NCBI RefSeq assembly: GCF_016863275.1
Contig: NZ_BOOO01000053.1
Location: 1 to 56,693 of the forward strand
Length of the DNA stretch: 56,693 nt
Reading direction: 5' to 3'
Source of the DNA: Planotetraspora mira
Lineage (GTDB): Bacteria > Actinomycetota > Actinomycetes > Streptosporangiales > Streptosporangiaceae
The translations under genes and the position numbers were made by a program. The notes beneath the pieces were generated by a model that saw only the letters and a program-made list of their open reading frames with translations, was not told where the DNA came from and did not search any database. Of the stretch, positions 50,401-56,693 are shown one piece after another. Positions within the stretch are counted from its first letter, which is position 1, and each line of letters begins with the position of its first letter.

Positions 50401-51481
50401 AGGAGAAGGACCACCAGGAGTACAGCTGAAAATTCGCGCTAATGACGTGCTTGCCGGTGACCTTCGAGACGTCGAACTTCAGGTACGAGCGCGCCTTGGT
50501 CGTCCCGGAATCGTAGGTGCCTGTCCGCAGTTCGTCCGAACCACGCTGGGAGCCGGCGTAGTCCGTCTCCAGCCAGGTGTCGGTCGTCTGGGCCAGCGTT
50601 GAGGTCGGGTCCACCGTCACCGGATAGGTCAACGCCGGGTCGGCCAGCCATCCCGGGTCCGGGGTCAGGACCAGCGTCGTGGTGCCGTCCGCGTCCTTCT
50701 CGATCGAGGTGGCGACCTCGGCCTGGTGAAGCGGCTCACCCGAGTCGGCGCCCAGCGAGGAGTCCCACATCCGCGGAGCCGGAGCGACCGCCACCAGCTT
50801 GCCCGCAGAGTCCTTCATCAACAGGTGCCCAGTCGGGTCCTTGGACATCGACAGGCCCGTGAGATTGACCGGGATCCGATAGGACACCGGCGCCGTTGGG
50901 GCGGCGTCTAGGACCACGTTCTGGGTGAAGCCCTGCGGCAGGGCCTGCACCGTGAGGGTCGCGCCGTCGCCGAGGTCATAAGAAGCGACGTCGCCCCTGA
51001 TGGTCGGGGTCGGGAGTTTGTCCTCCCACCCCAGACCAAAAGTTTTCTTGCCCGCAGTGACCGACACCAGGCTGGTGTCACCGCCGTCGGAGACCTTGAT
51101 GTCTGCCGGCGTCACCTTCGGTTGCAGCGAAGGTCCCGTGTCGGAAAGGTCGGTGTCGATGTTCTTCCAGGTGCCGTCGTCCTGTTTGACCCGTACCTGT
51201 CCGGCGTATGTCTCCGTGGTTAGCGACCCGTCGGGATTCGCATACGTCGTGGAATCATCTGTTCGCTCCGACAGCACCTCCACCCGGCTGTGCTGCATCT
51301 GAGCCGCCATCATCGCCGATACCTGGTCCGGACGCTCAGTCACCAACGGTGTCGATGCTGCCTCCGCCGCCGTCAAAACCCTCGACGCGGCCGGTGTCAT
51401 CACGACCACTGCCTGGCAGAAGGCCACTGCGCATGCCACCACCGCCGCAGATAACCGGCGTGGCATCGAAGTCGGCAGCAT
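44444..51481 (-). CDS. Large secreted RHS-repeat protein with DNRLRE domain and novel C-terminus
   Basis: About 2345 residues. The N-terminal signal (PRRLSAAVVACAVAFCQAVV) is followed by a DNRLRE domain (DTWLETDYAGSQRGSDELRT, ARSYLKFDVSKVTG). Four or so Ig/FnIII-like repeats of about 100 residues carry the recurring GYAVKxDQS and DGTWYLHVRAKDxAGNWS. A long RHS/YD array follows (YDGQGRLRETWDP, YDALGRRIAYNDG, YDSLDRPVQITDS, YDAVGRLTHVDD), then the RHS core ending GDVLMGARLYQPGTARFLSV DPEFDG. After the core, the last 120 residues form a Cys-containing, Trp/Tyr-rich domain I do not recognise (CGAFVPYVHRSH, RLYRSRWWGWEHIGSTGYVS, CYYYLAMADFMIAGGNLKIQ). RHS proteins encapsulate and deliver toxins. 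ATG 51481 is the chosen start; an upstream in-frame start at 51685 would add a hydrophobic segment. Confidence 0.9.
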   Translation of the reverse strand: MLPTSMPRRLSAAVVACAVAFCQAVVVMTPAASRVLTAAEAASTPLVTERPDQVSAMMAAQMQHSRVEVLSERTDDSTTYANPDGSLTTETYAGQVRVKQDDGTWKNIDTDLSDTGPSLQPKVTPADIKVSDGGDTSLVSVTAGKKTFGLGWEDKLPTPTIRGDVASYDLGDGATLTVQALPQGFTQNVVLDAAPTAPVSYRIPVNLTGLSMSKDPTGHLLMKDSAGKLVAVAPAPRMWDSSLGADSGEPLHQAEVATSIEKDADGTTTLVLTPDPGWLADPALTYPVTVDPTSTLAQTTDTWLETDYAGSQRGSDELRTGTYDSGTTKARSYLKFDVSKVTGKHVISANFQLYSWWSFSCSITGSGVTVRQITTSWDPVAVTWDARPSSTATNQVTSKEAHGYSTSCPDAWQTWSIGGIVQAWANGAANYGLMLYGTDETDNNTWRKYRSANYSDTTKAPKLTVNYNTKPGAAALLAPASGTATADTTPTLQAKATDADGNAVKLTFEVWNSTGTTKVASGTTATVSSGATASWTAPALAQATYKWRAQASDGTDTGAWSAWNTLTVDITAPAAPTVTSSSHPSSSSWYSAKDFTAALSATDASGIAGYAVKIDQSAGTDPGTTVTQTGTALSRTGLADGTWYVHAAAKNGAGLWSSAKHFAFNVDALTPGVPTSLASSTHPLPTSAYNSKTASFTWKAPADLSGVAGYAVKADQSATTLPTITDTYTTDTSYSTTVARDGTWYLHVRAKDKAGNWSTSAAHFKFTIDTTLPPTSTITSTSHPDQNSAYSSGAFHATWTPPTGAAAGYSLTVDDQPNTVPDTTVDTTDSSYSATKGDGTWYLHLRAVDAAGNWGATAHYRFTVDTTAPAAPGIDSDDYPSDAWAGAIGTPGVFTLTPPDSDAAQIRYSVDGAAATTVDTDGTSVEIQYTPTADGGHTLTAWTVDLAGNLSASQVLTFHVGIGRITSPGTGDRPARNVELQASGPADVSAVTFAYRRGETDTWTPVPAGDVTAASDGSSVTWPLAMSNGTSLTLIWHVTDTLTEDGSIQIIALFDGHNSPPASEPIDVTVDRNAGDAPSAQVGPGEVNLLTGDYTQSVTDASVFGLSVTRTASSRRPAQGSAQDGQSAIFGAQWTAGTVAEIADSTWSYLEKTSSTSVSLVDLNGDSIGFTATSTGGWKPELGAESLTLTSADSDGKATNDVAAVHTFTVTDTDGATATFTQTASATTTWQVTTTSTSTANSTTTVVPEHVTVAGRTLARPHYVVAPTSAVTTGECTTAPSTKGCRVLEYVYADATTATAGILGDYVGQVTQVRLWATTPGDSSSTATPVADYAYDGQGRLRETWDPRISPAVKTAYAYDSVGRVITFIPPGQLPWTFTYGKAGSAATAGDGMLLSASRPTLRSGSENETDGGTAKTSVVYDVPLTGAGAPEAMGAGDVAAWGQAAAPTDATAVFPPDVADHVPASHGGTDLRAADYNRATITYIDGSGREVNTANPGHRITSTEYNSLGNVSRQLTAGNRELAVGGSSHADELDALGIAQDSSAQRAQLLSITTLYNGPFKTEELGPLHLITLDGTLNAASGGTDVPAGSQVAARQHTVFHYDEGRPTDGSAKVQYQVTSTVVGAAVDGYPSDADPRTTRTTYDWTLGLPTHTIGDPDGLAITTTTAYDGQGRVTRGSRPKSDGKDAGTTVTTYWSANGTGPCADRPEWADLICSTGPAAAITGGPGPSELPGKTVEYDRWGNPSTTTETANGVTRTSTTTYDDAGRVHKVSVSGGSGTAVPDTTTTYEPATGQVATVNNGTTTVTQTYDALGRRIAYNDGTGNTTQTRYDSLDRPVQITDSAPSTTTYTYDSTQNPTGAATSISDSVAGVVNGEYDTDNRLRVEHLPGGVDLTIDVDPSGAEASRTYRLRADGTLLLNDTVDSNIHGQVVTRTDSGGAQQLNTYDAVGRLTHVDDTQVGTVTHRSYTFDGNANRTALATVIDNPDGSAGTPTTVNYTYDTGDRLVAPGTGYDAFGRTAQTPQAAYDYYVNDMIRRQTANDRRQTWTLGPGSRLAAWTVESRGADGSWIPSSEGTNHYGTEEDSPDWILENGAARTISRNVRDLTGDLMATTSDTGDTVLQLTNVHGDVAVQYPLDPAKAPIVQSFDENGNPLGGTLPNRYGWLGAKQRSSETLTGDVLMGARLYQPGTARFLSVDPEFDGTAASYGYCNADSVNCTDLSGRYGANPWGCGAFVPYVHRSHTNPHVVNVHADLKCKAKVPLYSIRVRLYRSRWWGWEHIGSTGYVSGTYKYKARAVANWAPHGTCYYYLAMADFMIAGGNLKIQNSVHNWDLNYVEGRPEMCVR

Positions 51482-52174
51482 GCGTCGCGCCCGGCGACGC
51501 TGGGGGTGAGAACGCACTTCAGTGGATCGTGACTGCAGCCGGGACAGGCGCACGTCAAACCTCGCAAGAATTTCGAGTAAGACAAACGCACTGATCGTAA
51601 GAACTGTGATCAACCACGTAAATGTGACGCTCGGCAACCTCGTCGGCACAGGTGTAACGCTTGAGCACATCCAGGCGATAGGCACACCAATACGTAGGCA
51701 AACGGGCGGTTAACCACCACGTCAGGAGCACTTTCACGCGGGGCCCTCTAGGCGATCAACACCGCAGGCGTCCGGTCAACGTACGCGTCCACTGAGACAT
51801 GAATCACGCTGAATGCGGTCGTCCGGCTCATATTGGGGATCTGCATGCCCTTCCAGCCAGCAAGTCAATGCCGCGGAGCGCCTGCAGATCTACTCGGAGT
51901 CGAGGACGGCCGGGTAGCAGAAGGGCGCAGGTGAGCGATGCAGAAACCACGGGCGGGTGTAGGAGCAAACCTCACCACTCTCCCGTCTGCGGCTCAAACG
52001 TCAGGAGGACGGGGTCAGATAGCGCGCGGCAATGACCACAGAAGGCCGTCGGGGTGCTTTTGGCCCATGGGATGATCTCCAGCAGATGAGCGCAGCTCTC
52101 CCGACTGGCAGCCGACGGGAGCCGACGACTGCGCAGTCGCGATGGCGTTTCGCCACCAGGTCGACTACCGCCTG
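51482..52174. other. Non-coding stretch upstream of the RHS gene
   Basis: 693 bp with no gene I can support. The 51.55-51.70 kb part is noticeably less G+C-rich, as expected for the RHS promoter region. A tiny minus-strand frame ending at 51972 reads TAFCGHCRALSDPVLLTFEP, which contains a CxxC and may be a decayed fragment. No hairpin or repeat stands out. Confidence 0.35.
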
Positions 52175-52615
52175 TTAGGCCTCGCCCGCCTTTTCCCGAC
52201 CTTGTTCGAGGCGTGCGGCGCTGATGATGAAGTCGGCTACGAGTTGGCGGCCGCCATCAGACAGCTCGACCAGCGCTCGCAATGCCTCCCTGTTGAGGCC
52301 AGATTCGCCGACTAAGGACGAAGCGGCTACTCGATCGGCGGTCTCTTCCGCCTCGTCGTCATCGCCGAAATAGCCGATCGGCACGCCGAAGAACGTCGAC
52401 AGACCTTTAAGGGTCTTGAGCTGCGGGTTGTCGGATCTCCCCGTCCTCAGCTTCCAGATCGTCGTGGACGACAGGTCCTCCCCCGTCGCCTCCGAGATCG
52501 CCGCAGCGGCCTCGACGTTGTTCTTCGGCAACCGGCTACCCGCCGGCCAGCGGTTCTGGATCAACCACTCAATCTTGGCCGCGAGCGAACTCGTGACGCT
52601 CGCGTCGTCAGGCAC
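52175..52615 (-). CDS. XRE-family repressor
   Basis: A 146-residue regulator. The helix-turn-helix spans about residues 10-80: SLAAKIEWLIQNRWPAGSRL, NVEAAAAISEATGEDLSSTT and IWKLRTGRSDNPQLKTLKGL, then STFFGVPIGYF. The C-terminal 60 residues are an acidic linker and one long helix, probably for dimerisation. It is divergent from the DUF2637/primase genes, and the intervening 140 bp contain a perfect 20-bp palindrome plus half-sites. It therefore likely represses the replication/transfer module and itself. Confidence 0.88.
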   Translation of the reverse strand: MPDDASVTSSLAAKIEWLIQNRWPAGSRLPKNNVEAAAAISEATGEDLSSTTIWKLRTGRSDNPQLKTLKGLSTFFGVPIGYFGDDDEAEETADRVAASSLVGESGLNREALRALVELSDGGRQLVADFIISAARLEQGREKAGEA

Positions 52616-52623
52616 GGCCCATC

Positions 52624-52725
52624 ACATCAACTTTAAGCAACAAGTCCGTCACTTCATTCACTTTGATTGACAGTTGGTAACGCTCCGTGTCTATCCTGCT
52701 GTCGTCCATCAACTTTAGTTGATGG
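52624..52725 (+). promoter_or_regulatory. XRE operator and promoter of the DUF2637/primase operon
   Basis: CCATCAACT-TT-AGTTGATGG (52706-52725) is a perfect 20-bp palindrome. A half-site CATCAACTTTA occurs at 52624-52634, beside the repressor start. A TTGACA (52667-52672) and TATCCT (52692-52697, 19-bp spacing) form a candidate promoter whose start point would fall at the palindrome, suiting repression by the divergent XRE protein. Confidence 0.65.
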
Positions 52726-52755
52726 GCTCAGCCTCTCCACGCTCGAAGGTTACCG

Positions 52756-53034
52756 ATGCCAGCAACGCTCACGCGAGCACCTGACGAGACCAGGGCACGT
52801 CGCGCACGCCTCCTGCAACTCCACCATGAGCTCAGCCTCCGCCACTTCCACAGCCGACTGGTCCGCCGGCGCCGTACCAGATGGGCCCTCAAGGTAGGTC
52901 GCCACACCGTGTACTGCGCCGGAGCCGACGGCGTGTACGCCTACGTCACTCGGCAAGGCCTCCTCCTGTCCCCCGCCGACCAGAACGGAATCGCCGCAGC
53001 GGCGTCTCGCCTGACAGAACGTGGCATGAAGTGA
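52756..53034 (+). CDS. Small basic hypothetical protein before DUF2637
   Basis: A 92-residue, Arg-rich protein, ATG 52756. It consists of a basic helix (ETRARRARLLQLHHELSLRH FHSRLVRRRR) followed by a short beta hairpin (VGRHTVYCAGADGVYAYVTR QGLLLSP) and a helical end. Similar small proteins often precede Spd/DUF2637 genes on actinobacterial plasmids. The function is unknown; the basic helix could bind nucleic acid. It overlaps the DUF2637 gene by 4 nt (GTGA). Confidence 0.65.
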   Translation: MPATLTRAPDETRARRARLLQLHHELSLRHFHSRLVRRRRTRWALKVGRHTVYCAGADGVYAYVTRQGLLLSPADQNGIAAAASRLTERGMK

Positions 53035-53876
53035 CGCGCCGCCTCACCGTCGCCATCACCCTGGCGGCCTGCATCGTGGCACCGCTCGTGCTGGCTCTGG
53101 CCGTACTCGGTGGCATCGGATCCTTCGCCACGATCCGCGACCTCGCAGAGCCGTGGTTCGGCACTCACGCATGGATCGTGCCGCTCGGTGTCGACGTCGG
53201 CGTCCTCGCACTCCTGGCCTGGGATCTCCTCATGGAGTTCGCCGACCTGTCCTGGCCGATCCTGCGCTGGGTCGCCTGGGCATTCATCGCGGCAACCGTC
53301 GTCCTCAACGTCGCCGCCGCCCACGGCGACCCTGTCGTCGGAGTCATGCACGCGGCGATGCCCGTCCTGTTCATCACCGTCATCGAAGGCATCCGCCACC
53401 TCATCCGCCGCTGGGTCGGCCTCGCCACCGGATCACGCCGCGAACGCGTCCCCCTGACCCGCTGGCTCCTGTCCCCCGTCTCAAGCTTCCTACTCTGGCG
53501 CCGCATGGTCCTGTGGAACATCACCAGCTACCCCCGCGGCCTCCAACTCGAGTACCTGCACCTGCACGCGATCTCGCCGCTCCACCAAGAGCACGGCCGT
53601 TGGATGTGGCGATGGCGCGCCCCCCTGTCCGAGCGGATCGCCATCCGGCTGCAACTCGCCGGCGCGGCACTCCCCACCAGTCCGCTCTGCCAGCAAGACG
53701 GCGACGACCAACTCATCCAGGCCGCCCAAACCATCGTCTCCCAGGCCGAGCAACAGGGCGTCCGGCTCAGCCAAATGGATCTCGCCGCTCAACTCCGCGC
53801 CCAGGGCCACCGCATCGCCAACGAACGGCTGCGCTGGCTGGCCACAACCATCGGGCTCCGCCGCGAATCCGTCTAA
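53031..53876 (+). CDS. DUF2637 (SpdB-like) membrane protein
   Basis: A 281-residue protein. Four hydrophobic helices lie in the first 130 residues: VAITLAACIVAPLVLALAVLGGIGSF, WIVPLGVDVGVLALLAWDLL, LRWVAWAFIAATVVLNVAAA and VMHAAMPVLFITVIEGIRHL. This WIVPLGVDVG / HAAMPVLF pattern identifies DUF2637, found in plasmid spread proteins of Streptomyces and relatives. The C-terminal 130 residues are soluble and end in a helix-turn-helix-like region (GVRLSQMDLAAQLRAQGHRI ANERLRWLA). Likely linked to intramycelial plasmid spread or replication control. GTG start coupled to the previous gene. Confidence 0.88.
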   Translation: MTRRLTVAITLAACIVAPLVLALAVLGGIGSFATIRDLAEPWFGTHAWIVPLGVDVGVLALLAWDLLMEFADLSWPILRWVAWAFIAATVVLNVAAAHGDPVVGVMHAAMPVLFITVIEGIRHLIRRWVGLATGSRRERVPLTRWLLSPVSSFLLWRRMVLWNITSYPRGLQLEYLHLHAISPLHQEHGRWMWRWRAPLSERIAIRLQLAGAALPTSPLCQQDGDDQLIQAAQTIVSQAEQQGVRLSQMDLAAQLRAQGHRIANERLRWLATTIGLRRESV

Positions 53877-53888
53877 GGAAATACGCCC

Positions 53889-54950
53889 ATGCTTATCGCC
53901 ATTCACCAGCACGCTGAACGCTTCTTCCAGGCCCATCACCGCGGCAGTTGGGTGCCCGATTACCTGGTTGAGCGGGGCTTCGACACCGTCACACAGCGAC
54001 AGTGGGGAGCCGGCTACGCCCCCAACGAATGGCGCGCACTCACCCACCACCTACGCAACCTCGGCTTCGGCGACACCGCGATCGAAGCCTCCGGCCTCGC
54101 ACGCAGAACAACGCGGAAGACACTCGTCGACTTCTTCCGCGACCGCGCGGTGTTCCCCATCAAGGACCCCGACGGCACGACGATCGCCTTCATCGGACGA
54201 AGCCGCCACAGCGACCCCAAATACCTGAACAGCCCGCACACACCCATCTATGCCAAAGGCCAGACCCTGCTCGGCCTCCACGCGATCACCACACACTCCA
54301 CACCCGTCATCACCGAAGGCCCCCTCGACGCGATGGCGGTGACACTCGCCGGCCAAGGCCGTATGACCGGACTCGCTCTGTGCGGCACCGCATTGACACC
54401 CGACCAGGTCAAAGCCCTCGCTGCGGCCACAGACCTCAGCAACAGCGGCGTCCTGATCGCCCTCGACAACGACCGCGCCGGACAGGAAGCCGCGGTTCGC
54501 TCCTACGCCCTCTTCAAAGACAGGTGTACCACTGACGCCATCGCACTCCCCCGCGGCTGCGACCCGGCGACGGTCCTCCGCGACGCCGGACCCGCGACCC
54601 TCTCCCTACTCCTACGCGAGAAAGTCCTCCCACTGGCCGATCTGGTGACCGACGCCGCCATCGCCCCCTGGCAACACTCGCTCCAGTACGCCGAAGGACG
54701 CCTTGGCGCCCTCCGCTCAGCCGGAAAAGCAATCGCCGCGATGGCACCTCACGACGTTCCCCGGCAAGTCGCCCGCGTGGCCGCCCGACTCAACTTCGAC
54801 CACGCCATGGTCACCGAAACCACCGTCGACGCCGTGAGCGCCCACCTGGCCATCGGCGACTTCCCCCTGCCACCCACCGCCGGCAACACCACTGCACGCC
54901 ACTCGGGAAGGAAGCCGAATGAACGACCACCACGAGGACCCACTCCGTGA
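53889..54950 (+). CDS. Toprim-domain DNA primase-like protein
   Basis: A 353-residue DnaG-type primase core. Residues 20-110 match the primase N-terminal catalytic lobe (YLVERGFDTVTQRQWGAGYA; AVFPIKDPDGTTIAFIGRSR; PKYLNSPHTPIYAKGQTLLG). The Toprim domain follows, with catalytic Glu in PVITEGPLDAMAV and the D-x-D in VLIALDNDRAGQEAAV. The usual CHC2 zinc finger at the N-terminus is missing and there is no helicase domain. It probably primes replication of the mobile element, perhaps loaded by a partner. Its 3' end overlaps the next gene by 32 nt. Confidence 0.9.
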   Translation: MLIAIHQHAERFFQAHHRGSWVPDYLVERGFDTVTQRQWGAGYAPNEWRALTHHLRNLGFGDTAIEASGLARRTTRKTLVDFFRDRAVFPIKDPDGTTIAFIGRSRHSDPKYLNSPHTPIYAKGQTLLGLHAITTHSTPVITEGPLDAMAVTLAGQGRMTGLALCGTALTPDQVKALAAATDLSNSGVLIALDNDRAGQEAAVRSYALFKDRCTTDAIALPRGCDPATVLRDAGPATLSLLLREKVLPLADLVTDAAIAPWQHSLQYAEGRLGALRSAGKAIAAMAPHDVPRQVARVAARLNFDHAMVTETTVDAVSAHLAIGDFPLPPTAGNTTARHSGRKPNERPPRGPTP

Positions 54951-55569
54951 AGCAGCAGCACAAGGCCTTGAGCGGGCTGTCCAACTGACCTCCGTCGCCG
55001 GCGCCGCAGCACAGTTCCGCGTGCAGATGAAGGCAGAACGCGCACGGGAACAGGCCGAACAGCAACAGCAACTCGCCCGCCAGCTCCGAACCGCACACCG
55101 AGCGGCACGGCATGCGGCACGCCTGCAATGGCTACCCGCCAACGACCCGGCCTGGCTGAAACGCGCGAACCTCAACCACGTTGCCCAGGCATGGGCCGCA
55201 ACGATTCCGTACATCGCTGAAGACAAGGCCGCCGAGCGTACCCGTCTCAAATGCGAGGAACGGCTCCGCCAACTCCACCCCTACGGCATGCACCAATACG
55301 ACCGGCTCATGAGCGAGGGCTCTGCGCCGGAGCAGGCCATGCGCAAAGCCGCACCCTTCTTCTCTCGGGAACCCAATCCGCGCACCGGCCACGCTGCGCC
55401 AAGACGGCGCGAGCTCTCCCCCGTGGAACTGGCCCAGCAAGACTTCCCGATGCCGATGGCCGCCGTCCTGGGCGCGAAACCCGTCGCAACTCCAGCCGTT
55501 CAGTCGGCACGGCCGACGCATCGAGCTGCACTAAACCCAAAGCGTGACCATCGACTACGGGAGGATTGA
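54919..55569 (+). CDS. Hypothetical coiled-coil protein following the primase
   Basis: A 216-residue protein, ATG 54919 after GGGAAGGAAG, overlapping the primase gene by 32 nt in another frame. Residues 30-85 form a Gln/Arg/Ala-rich coiled coil (REQAEQQQQLARQLRTAHRA ARHAARLQ), followed by a helical AWAATIPYIAEDKAAERTRL KCEERLRQL and a disordered Pro/Arg tail. No domain recognised. The overlap indicates co-expression with the primase, so a replication or partition accessory role is plausible. Confidence 0.72.
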   Translation: MNDHHEDPLREAAAQGLERAVQLTSVAGAAAQFRVQMKAERAREQAEQQQQLARQLRTAHRAARHAARLQWLPANDPAWLKRANLNHVAQAWAATIPYIAEDKAAERTRLKCEERLRQLHPYGMHQYDRLMSEGSAPEQAMRKAAPFFSREPNPRTGHAAPRRRELSPVELAQQDFPMPMAAVLGAKPVATPAVQSARPTHRAALNPKRDHRLRED

Positions 55570-55601
55570 CGCCGTGGAAGCACTGGCCAGCAGCTACGCC
55601 G

Positions 55602-55679
55602 GCGCTCCGCGACGAGGGGCTCACCCGCACGGAGAAGGGCATGGGGTCGTTCGTGGCCCGCCCGGAGAACACCGACTAG
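55602..55679 (+). pseudogene. GntR winged-helix tail fragment
   Basis: Twenty-five codons read ALRDEGLTRTEKGMGSFVAR PENTD and stop at 55679. This is the wing of a GntR DNA-binding domain and its usual end. The recognition helix and N-terminus are absent, because upstream codons in this frame belong to the end of the preceding gene region. It is a remnant of a small GntR regulator. Confidence 0.6.
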
Positions 55680-55711
55680 TCCTCGCTCCCGTCAGACGCC
55701 GAGGAGGCGAG

Positions 55712-55950
55712 ATGACGCCCGTGTCTCTGCTGACTATCGCGGAAGTCGGTGAGGCCTGAAGCTTTCCCCCAGGACCGTGTACCGGCTGATCGGCGGCGGT
55801 GAACTCCGCGCGGTTGATGTCGCGCCCCGCGGATCGCTGAAGCCGAAAGCGCGAGTCCGGGCCGACGCCCTGCAGGCCTACATCGAGGCGCAGACGTCCA
55901 CCGGCTGCAAGTCGCTCGCGGTGACAGGGCGGCGCCCGACTGGTGCGTGA
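55712..55950 (+). pseudogene. Excisionase-like helix-turn-helix protein, frameshifted
   Basis: ATG 55712 has an ideal ribosome site (GAGGAGGCGAG) and begins MTPVSLLTIAEVGE, then hits a TGA. One base of shift continues as GLKLSPRTVYRLIGGGELRA then VDVAPRGSLKPKARVRADAL QAYIEAQ, which is exactly the rest of an excisionase/MerR-type helix-turn-helix, ending at 55950. A single indel in GAGGCCTGAAG therefore breaks an otherwise perfect gene of about 78 codons. It may be a sequencing error. Confidence 0.7.
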
Positions 55951-56005
55951 CGGTAGGGCTCCCGCCTCTTTGCGGTCTTGACCTGGGGTTTCCTAGCATC
56001 CATGC

Positions 56006-56182
56006 ATGACCAAGTGGGTCGGCGTGCACGGCTACGAGATCGAGGCGATCGTCCTCAACGGCCGGCAGCGCCTGCGCGTCCGCCTGTACGGGTACCTGGT
56101 TGCCTACTGCATGAGCGTGGCCGAGGTCGCCCGGCATGTGGACCTGGCCGACCTCGTCGAGGTAGTCGAGCTCAGTCCGTAG
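56006..56182 (+). CDS. Small hypothetical protein
   Basis: A 58-residue protein from ATG 56006: MTKWVGVHGYEIEAIVLNGR QRLRVRLYGYLVAYCMSVAE then VARHVDLADLVEVVELSP. Beta strands followed by a helix and strand; no family recognised. The composition is clearly protein-like and the frame is clean. Its last 11 nt overlap the end of the convergent gene at 56172-56453. Confidence 0.6.
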   Translation: MTKWVGVHGYEIEAIVLNGRQRLRVRLYGYLVAYCMSVAEVARHVDLADLVEVVELSP

Positions 56183-56453
56183 TCTTCGCGGCTTTCTGCA
56201 GGGCCATCTGCGCCTCGTGGGCGTTGTCCACGGTCTTCCACCACGGGTGCCCGCGCAACAACATGGTCAGCTCCAGGTGTGCGGCCCGCGCCTCATCGAT
56301 CTCGGCCTGCTGCTCGTCGCTGATCTCCGCCTCTTGATTGGCGATATCCACCGGCGACGGCAGACCTACCAGGGCGGCCTCGACGCCGGCCTGCGCCTCG
56401 TCGAAGGCCCGGCGGGCGTCGAGCAGATCGGCCGGGATGTCGTAGTCAGCCAC
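56172..56453 (-). CDS. Small acidic helical hypothetical protein
   Basis: A 93-residue, predicted helical, acidic protein (ARRAFDEAQAGVEAALVGLP; ANQEAEISDEQQAEIDEARAAH), start GTG 56453. No recognised domain. It converges on the 58-residue gene with an 11-nt overlap of the 3' ends. Clean codon character supports it as real. Similar short Ala/Glu-rich proteins are common cargo of actinobacterial mobile elements, but no function can be assigned. Confidence 0.6.
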   Translation of the reverse strand: MADYDIPADLLDARRAFDEAQAGVEAALVGLPSPVDIANQEAEISDEQQAEIDEARAAHLELTMLLRGHPWWKTVDNAHEAQMALQKAAKTTD

Positions 56454-56461
56454 GTAGCGGC

Positions 56462-56693
56462 GGCGAAGGCATCGACCCGACTCCAGATTCCGACGCTGAC
56501 GGCTTCATCGTCCAGTGGGGTCGCCGCTCCTGGAGCGACGGCCGCCTTACCCTGTCGTTCACTCGGCAACTTTCCGTGGCTGACATCGGCGACAGAGATG
56601 ATCCCTACTGGCAGCCCGAACTGTGGCAGCTCGACTTGGAAATGGCCTTCAACGACGAGCCCGACCTGCTGGGCCTCCACAGGTTGGACATTC
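56462..56693 (+). CDS. Partial hypothetical protein at the right edge
   Basis: An open plus-strand frame runs from about 56462 off the end of the window. It reads GIDPTPDSDADGFIVQWGRR then SWSDGRLTLSFTRQLSVADI and DDPYWQPELWQLDLEMAFND, which is strongly protein-like (rich in Trp, Asp and Leu). No in-frame ATG or GTG precedes the good sequence, so either the 5' end is truncated or an upstream frameshift hides the start. Family not recognised. Confidence 0.5.

Overview
The DNA is G+C-rich. Its gene families point to a filamentous actinobacterium, perhaps Streptosporangiales-like (an inference from protein style only): SCO6880-type conjugation proteins, DUF2637, DUF4913, MmyB-type XRE regulators, a large secreted RHS protein and many GTG starts.

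Layout. (1) 1-3.8 kb: heat-shock genes (dnaK 5' end, general-stress membrane protein, Hsp20), an orphan SUKH immunity protein and a GntR/small-protein locus. (2) 4-13.3 kb: accessory chromosomal genes: a truncated XRE regulator, a methyltransferase, a broken SnoaL-like gene, a quinone oxidoreductase/TetR pair with two operator-like repeats, an old-yellow-enzyme remnant, a maleylacetate reductase/hydroxyquinol dioxygenase fusion with an AraC regulator, and an MmyB-type regulator. (3) 13.3-18.6 kb: a decayed junction with gene fragments, a DUF305/beta-propeller lipoprotein, the 3' half of a tRNA-Gly(CCC) that looks like an attachment site, a broken serine recombinase, a methyltransferase fragment and two copies of an 84-bp repeat. 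(4) 18.8-31 kb: an Mrr-type nuclease, then a type IV secretion/conjugation module with a divergent helix-turn-helix/cell-wall-hydrolase operon and a long operon in which successive genes overlap by 4 nt. (5) 31-42.8 kb: an XRE/GNAT pair and a compact gene cluster: thymidylate-synthase-like enzyme, carbamoyltransferase, glycosyltransferase-like protein, P-loop kinase, methyltransferase, two APH-fold kinases (one frameshifted), histidine phosphatase and sugar epimerase. (6) 43-51.5 kb: a broken secreted protein, and an RHS protein with an unrecognised C-terminal domain coupled to a candidate immunity gene. (7) 52-56.7 kb: an XRE repressor with a clear operator, DUF2637 membrane protein, Toprim primase and small or broken genes typical of plasmid-like replication modules.

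Interpretation. From about 16.7 kb rightwards the window looks like an integrative, conjugation-related element, or a stack of them, that entered at a tRNA-Gly(CCC) gene. Its most interesting cargo is the 34.4-42.8 kb cluster. The thymidylate-synthase homologue keeps the catalytic Cys and phosphate-binding Arg residues. It has Asp where classical TS has the uracil-reading Asn, the change known to favour cytosine nucleotides. It is translationally coupled to a TobZ/NodU-type carbamoyltransferase and a glycosyltransferase-like protein. The cluster therefore plausibly makes a C5-modified, carbamoylated and glycosylated cytosine nucleotide or nucleoside. That product is inferred and was not seen. 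Several genes carry single frameshifts or stops; these may be real decay or assembly errors and should be checked against reads.
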